Source: Mycobacterium sp. GA-1841 (lineage in GTDB: Bacteria > Actinomycetota > Actinomycetes > Mycobacteriales > Mycobacteriaceae). Taken from it: a stretch of 64,000 bases of DNA. Where the stretch lies: contig NZ_MBEQ01000120.1 of assembly GCF_001954135.1 (NCBI RefSeq), forward strand, positions 1 through 64,000, given 5' to 3'. Of this stretch, positions 60,839-64,000 are shown one piece after another. Under the pieces are notes generated by a model. That model was given only the letters and a program-made list of their open reading frames with translations, was not told where the DNA came from and ran no database searches. Position 1 is the first letter of the stretch. Every line of letters begins with the position of its first letter. Made by a program: the position numbers and the translations under genes.

Positions 60839-62245
60839 GTGGCCGGTTCGAAAGTACGTTCGCAATACCGCTGCTCGGAATGTCAGCACACCACCCCGAA
60901 ATGGGTGGGCCGCTGCGCCAACTGCGGCACGTGGGGAACGGTCGACGAGGTAGCCGTACTCGCTTCTGTGGGCGGTGCGGCCCGCCGCTCGGTGGCCCCG
61001 ACGTCCCCCGCGGTGCCGATCACCTCGATCGATCCGGGCATCACCCGCCATTACGCGACCGGGGTCACCGAACTGGACCGGGTTCTCGGCGGCGGCCTGG
61101 TGGCCGGTTCGGTCACGCTGCTCGCCGGGGAGCCCGGCGTCGGGAAGTCCACGCTGCTGCTCGAGGTGGCCAACCGCTGGGCACACACCGGCCGCCGCGC
61201 GCTGTACCTGTCCGGGGAGGAGTCCGCGGGCCAGATCCGGTTGCGTGCCGAACGCACCGGCTGCACGCACGACAATGTCTATCTGGCAGGCGAATCCGAT
61301 CTGCAGATCGCCCTCGGTCACATCGACGAGGTCAAGCCCAGCCTGGTCATCGTCGACTCGGTGCAGACCATGTCCACCACCGAGGCCGACGGCGTGACGG
61401 GCGGGGTGACGCAGGTGCGGGCGGTGACGACGGCGCTGACGGGCTACGCCAAGACCGCCGTCGGAGATCCGGCGGTGGCCATGATCCTGGTCGGTCACGT
61501 GACGAAGGACGGCGCCATTGCGGGCCCGCGGTCACTGGAGCATCTGGTCGACGTGGTGCTGCACTTCGAGGGGGATCACGCTTCGAGCCTGCGCATGGTG
61601 CGCGGGGTCAAGAATCGGTTCGGCGCCGCCGACGAGGTCGGTTGTTTTCAGATGCACGACAACGGAATCGAATGCGTCAGTGACCCGTCCGGCCTGTTCC
61701 TGGACCAGCGCCCGGCCGCCGTGCCCGGAACCGCCATCACGGTCACGCTCGATGGCAAGCGCCCCATGATCGGGGAGGTGCAGGCGCTCGTCGCCCCGCC
61801 GGTGGGGCCGCCGCGTCGCGTCGTCAGCGGCATCGATTCGGCCCGCGCGGCGATGATCGGCGCGGTGCTGCAGACCCGATGCGCCCTGCCGATCGGCAAC
61901 AGCGACATCTATCTGTCCACCGTGGGCGGCATGCGGCTGACCGACCCGTCCTCCGACCTGGCCGTGGCGGTGGCGATCTCGTCGGCCTATCTCGACATCG
62001 CGTTGCCGATGAACGCGGTGGCGATCGGCGAGGTCGGTCTCGTCGGTGATCTGCGCCGGGTCACCGGCATGGACCGCAGGCTCGCCGAGGCGGCCCGGCT
62101 GGGGTTCACCATTGCCGTGGTGCCGCCCGGGGTCACCAGTGTGCCCAAGGGGCTGCGCGTCATCACCGTCGATCACATCGGGGCGGCATTACGGGCACTC
62201 AAAGACATCGCGATTGCCAGCAATCGATCCGATCACGGACAATAG
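60839..62245 (+). CDS. radA: DNA repair ATPase RadA/Sms
   Basis: RadA helps branch migration in recombination. The 468-residue protein has an N-terminal zinc ribbon (YRCSECQHTTPKWVGRCANC), Walker A GEPGVGKST near residue 97, KNRFG-type motif VKNRFGAADEVG and a C-terminal Lon-protease-like domain (SDLAVAVAISSAYLDIALP). GTG start. It is followed by disA, the usual pair. Confidence 0.94.
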   Translation: MAGSKVRSQYRCSECQHTTPKWVGRCANCGTWGTVDEVAVLASVGGAARRSVAPTSPAVPITSIDPGITRHYATGVTELDRVLGGGLVAGSVTLLAGEPGVGKSTLLLEVANRWAHTGRRALYLSGEESAGQIRLRAERTGCTHDNVYLAGESDLQIALGHIDEVKPSLVIVDSVQTMSTTEADGVTGGVTQVRAVTTALTGYAKTAVGDPAVAMILVGHVTKDGAIAGPRSLEHLVDVVLHFEGDHASSLRMVRGVKNRFGAADEVGCFQMHDNGIECVSDPSGLFLDQRPAAVPGTAITVTLDGKRPMIGEVQALVAPPVGPPRRVVSGIDSARAAMIGAVLQTRCALPIGNSDIYLSTVGGMRLTDPSSDLAVAVAISSAYLDIALPMNAVAIGEVGLVGDLRRVTGMDRRLAEAARLGFTIAVVPPGVTSVPKGLRVITVDHIGAALRALKDIAIASNRSDHGQ

Positions 62246-62266
62246 CGGCCGACCCGAGGAGAGCAG

Positions 62267-63385
62267 ATGGCCGTGAACTCCGGTGCCAGGACCAGCCGCA
62301 CCGTCGTGCATCTGGCGCGGCCGACGCTACGAGAAACACTCGGGCGGCTGGCGCCCGGTACCCCACTGCGCGACGGCCTGGAACGCATCCTGCGCGGCAA
62401 GACGGGCGCGCTGATCGTGCTGGGTTACGACGACAGCGTGGAAGCCATCTGCGATGGCGGGTTCGCCCTCGACGTGCGGTATGCGCCCACCCGGCTGCGC
62501 GAGCTGTCCAAGATGGACGGCGCGGTGGTGCTGTCCAGCGACGGCAGCCGGATCGTGCGGGCGAACGTCCAGCTGGTGCCGGACCCGTCGATCCCCACCG
62601 ACGAATCCGGGACCCGGCACCGCTCGGCCGAGCGCACCGCGATCCAGACCGGTTACCCGGTGATCTCGGTCAGCCATTCGATGAGCATCGTGACCGTCTA
62701 CGTCGCCGGCGAGCGGCACGTGGTGCCCGATTCGGCCACCATCCTGTCCCGGGCCAACCAGACCATCGCCACGCTGGAGCGCTACAAGGGCCGGCTCGAC
62801 GAGGTCAGCAAGCAGCTGTCCACCGCCGAGATCGAGGACTTCGTGACACTGCGCGACGTCATGACCGTGGTGCAGCGCCTGGAGATGGTGCGCCGGATCA
62901 GCCTGGAGATCGACGCCGACGTGGTCGAGCTCGGCACCGACGGACGCCAGCTCAAACTGCAGCTCGACGAACTGCTCGGGGACAACGAGGCCGCGCGCGA
63001 GCTGATCGTGCGCGACTACCACGCCCTTCCCGACCCACCGACCGCCGCGCAGGTGCATGCCACACTCGACGAACTCGACGCGCTGACCGACAGCGAACTG
63101 CTCGACTTCACCACGCTGGCAAGGGTTTTCGGCTACCCATCGACCGCGGAGGCCCAGGATTCGGCGATGAGTTCACGCGGCTACCGCGCCATGGCCGGCA
63201 TCCCGCGCCTGCAGTTCGCCCACGTCGATCTGCTGGTCCGGTCGTTCGGCTCGCTGCAGGGGCTGCTGGCCGCCAGCGCTGATGACCTGCAGTCCGTGGA
63301 CGGCATCGGTTCCATGTGGGCCCGGCACATCCGCGAGGGCCTGTCACTGCTGGCCGAGTCGACCATCGCCGACCGACTGGCCTGA
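62267..63385 (+). CDS. disA: DNA integrity scanning diadenylate cyclase DisA
   Basis: DisA makes c-di-AMP and senses branched DNA. The 372-residue protein has the DAC domain with DGA in SKMDGAVVLSSDG and RHR in SGTRHRSAERTA. A linker domain and a C-terminal helix-hairpin-helix follow (LLAASADDLQSVDGIGSMWARHI). GAGGAGAG precedes ATG 62267. It is 21 bases downstream of radA. Confidence 0.95.
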   Translation: MAVNSGARTSRTVVHLARPTLRETLGRLAPGTPLRDGLERILRGKTGALIVLGYDDSVEAICDGGFALDVRYAPTRLRELSKMDGAVVLSSDGSRIVRANVQLVPDPSIPTDESGTRHRSAERTAIQTGYPVISVSHSMSIVTVYVAGERHVVPDSATILSRANQTIATLERYKGRLDEVSKQLSTAEIEDFVTLRDVMTVVQRLEMVRRISLEIDADVVELGTDGRQLKLQLDELLGDNEAARELIVRDYHALPDPPTAAQVHATLDELDALTDSELLDFTTLARVFGYPSTAEAQDSAMSSRGYRAMAGIPRLQFAHVDLLVRSFGSLQGLLAASADDLQSVDGIGSMWARHIREGLSLLAESTIADRLA

Positions 63386-63388
63386 GCG

Positions 63389-64000
63389 TCAGTTACCCGG
63401 TGCGCCCGGCGCTGCCGGCGGCGCACCCTCGACAGGCGGCCCGGGCTGCTGCGGGTTGGCCTGAGCCAGGATGAACGGCACCGGAGCCGATCTGAGATTG
63501 CCCAACTGGACCATCAGGTTGTAGGTGCCCGGCCCGATCGGCTGCCGCGGCATCGGGCACTGCGGCGCCGACCCCATACCGGTCCAGGTGACCTCGGTGG
63601 TCACCTGCTCACCCGGATTGAAGGTCTTCACCAGGGTCTCGTTGGACGGCGCGCAGTCCAGGTTCGACCACAGCCGGTTGTTGTCGAGCGAGTAAACGTA
63701 GGCGGCCAGCACCGCGGCCCCCACGTCACGCTTGCAGGCCACCAGGCCGATGTTCGTGACCACCATGGTGAACTTCGGCTGATCGCCGACGACGTACTCC
63801 GGTTGGCTGGTGATGCCCTTGACGGCAAGCGTCGAATCCGGGCAGTCGTCCCCCTCCTTGAGCAGCGGGGGCGGTGTCACCGCCGCCGTCGGCGTAGCCG
63901 TCGGCGGCGGTGCGTGCTGCGCCGGTGGCACCACCGGGGTCTTCACCTCGGGGTTCTCCCCCGGCAACGGGGTCGGTGGGGCCGCGCTGGCAGCCGGCTC
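63389..64000 (-). CDS. Secreted or membrane Pro-rich protein, partial (Rv3587c-like)
   Basis: The frame is open from the stop at 63389 to the window edge, so the N-terminus is missing. The visible 203 residues start in a Pro/Ala/Thr-rich linker and then form a beta domain (ITSQPEYVVGDQPKFTMVVT) with Cys in GDDCPDST, VACKRD, LDCAPSN and PQCPMPR. It ends in a Pro/Gly-rich tail. It looks extracytoplasmic, likely anchored by a helix outside the window. It converges on disA with a 3-base gap. Confidence 0.8.
   Translation of the reverse strand, partial: EPAASAAPPTPLPGENPEVKTPVVPPAQHAPPPTATPTAAVTPPPLLKEGDDCPDSTLAVKGITSQPEYVVGDQPKFTMVVTNIGLVACKRDVGAAVLAAYVYSLDNNRLWSNLDCAPSNETLVKTFNPGEQVTTEVTWTGMGSAPQCPMPRQPIGPGTYNLMVQLGNLRSAPVPFILAQANPQQPGPPVEGAPPAAPGAPGN

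Noticed and set aside
59867..61498. Open frame of 543 codons on the minus strand
   Set aside because: It lies antisense to lpqE and radA, whose family motifs are clear, and shows only composition-driven repeats of Arg/Gly/Asp.

Overview
The window is chromosomal DNA from a high-GC actinobacterium, almost certainly a fast-growing mycobacterium (Mycolicibacterium-like). The order of the conserved genes follows the Mycobacterium tuberculosis stretch Rv3567c-Rv3587c: hsaB-C-D-A, kshB, an Rv3572-like secreted protein, fadE34, kstR, an Rv3575c-like LacI regulator, then an Rv3577-like hydrolase, arsB2, rlmB, cysS, ispF, ispD, carD, lpqE, radA, disA and an Rv3587c-like protein. Against that backbone two large blocks stand out as additions. 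The first about 136 bases are low-complexity sequence that looks like a contig-end artefact.

Region 1 (137-5495 and 13666-16674) is cholesterol ring and side-chain catabolism: hsaADCB, kshB, fadE34 and the repressor kstR. KstR-type operators (TNNAACNNGTTNNA) lie in both divergent promoter regions. Between the Rv3572-like gene and fadE34 sits region 2 (5520-13569), a complete type I restriction-modification operon transcribed hsdR-hsdS-X-Y-hsdM. X is a HipA/HipT-like kinase core and Y a HIRAN-domain protein with a HipA-N/HipS-like front half. This looks like a split HipA toxin-antitoxin pair built into an Hsd operon.

Region 3 (16678-53548) is dominated by zinc homeostasis. It carries otsB, a LacI regulator, a znuABC importer, a COG0523 GTPase with bluB and pxpA, a Cys-rich small protein, pacL-ctpC, a COG0701/TIGR03943 permease pair, and the zinc-free (C-minus) ribosomal paralogues S18, S14, L33, L28 and L31 with a degenerate CobW protein. 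At least seven 15-bp palindromes related to TGAAAATNATTTTCA (Zur-like boxes) mark the promoters. Embedded in this zinc block is a 19-gene, 21-kb, minus-strand operon (45244 down to 24029) with almost no intergenic space. It encodes a His-rich membrane protein, a GNAT protein, an SDR, a desaturase, a diaminobutyrate aminotransferase and decarboxylase, a FeeM/LuxI-like acyltransferase, an SRPBCC protein, a lipoprotein, a DrrAB-like ABC exporter, an acyl carrier protein, a fatty acyl-AMP ligase, and a full Mce transporter (YrbEA, YrbEB, MceA-F). A Zur-like box precedes its first gene. The most economical reading, which is inference, is that it makes and moves an N-acylated diaminopropane/diaminobutyrate lipid during zinc limitation, a candidate lipid zincophore with its own Mce system. 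I know of no described pathway with this composition.

Region 4 (53571-64000) is core mycobacterial genome: an MBL-fold protein, an ArsB-like transporter, rlmB, cysS, ispF, ispD, carD, lpqE, radA, disA and a truncated Rv3587c-like gene running off the window. No tRNA, rRNA, insertion sequence or CRISPR array was seen.
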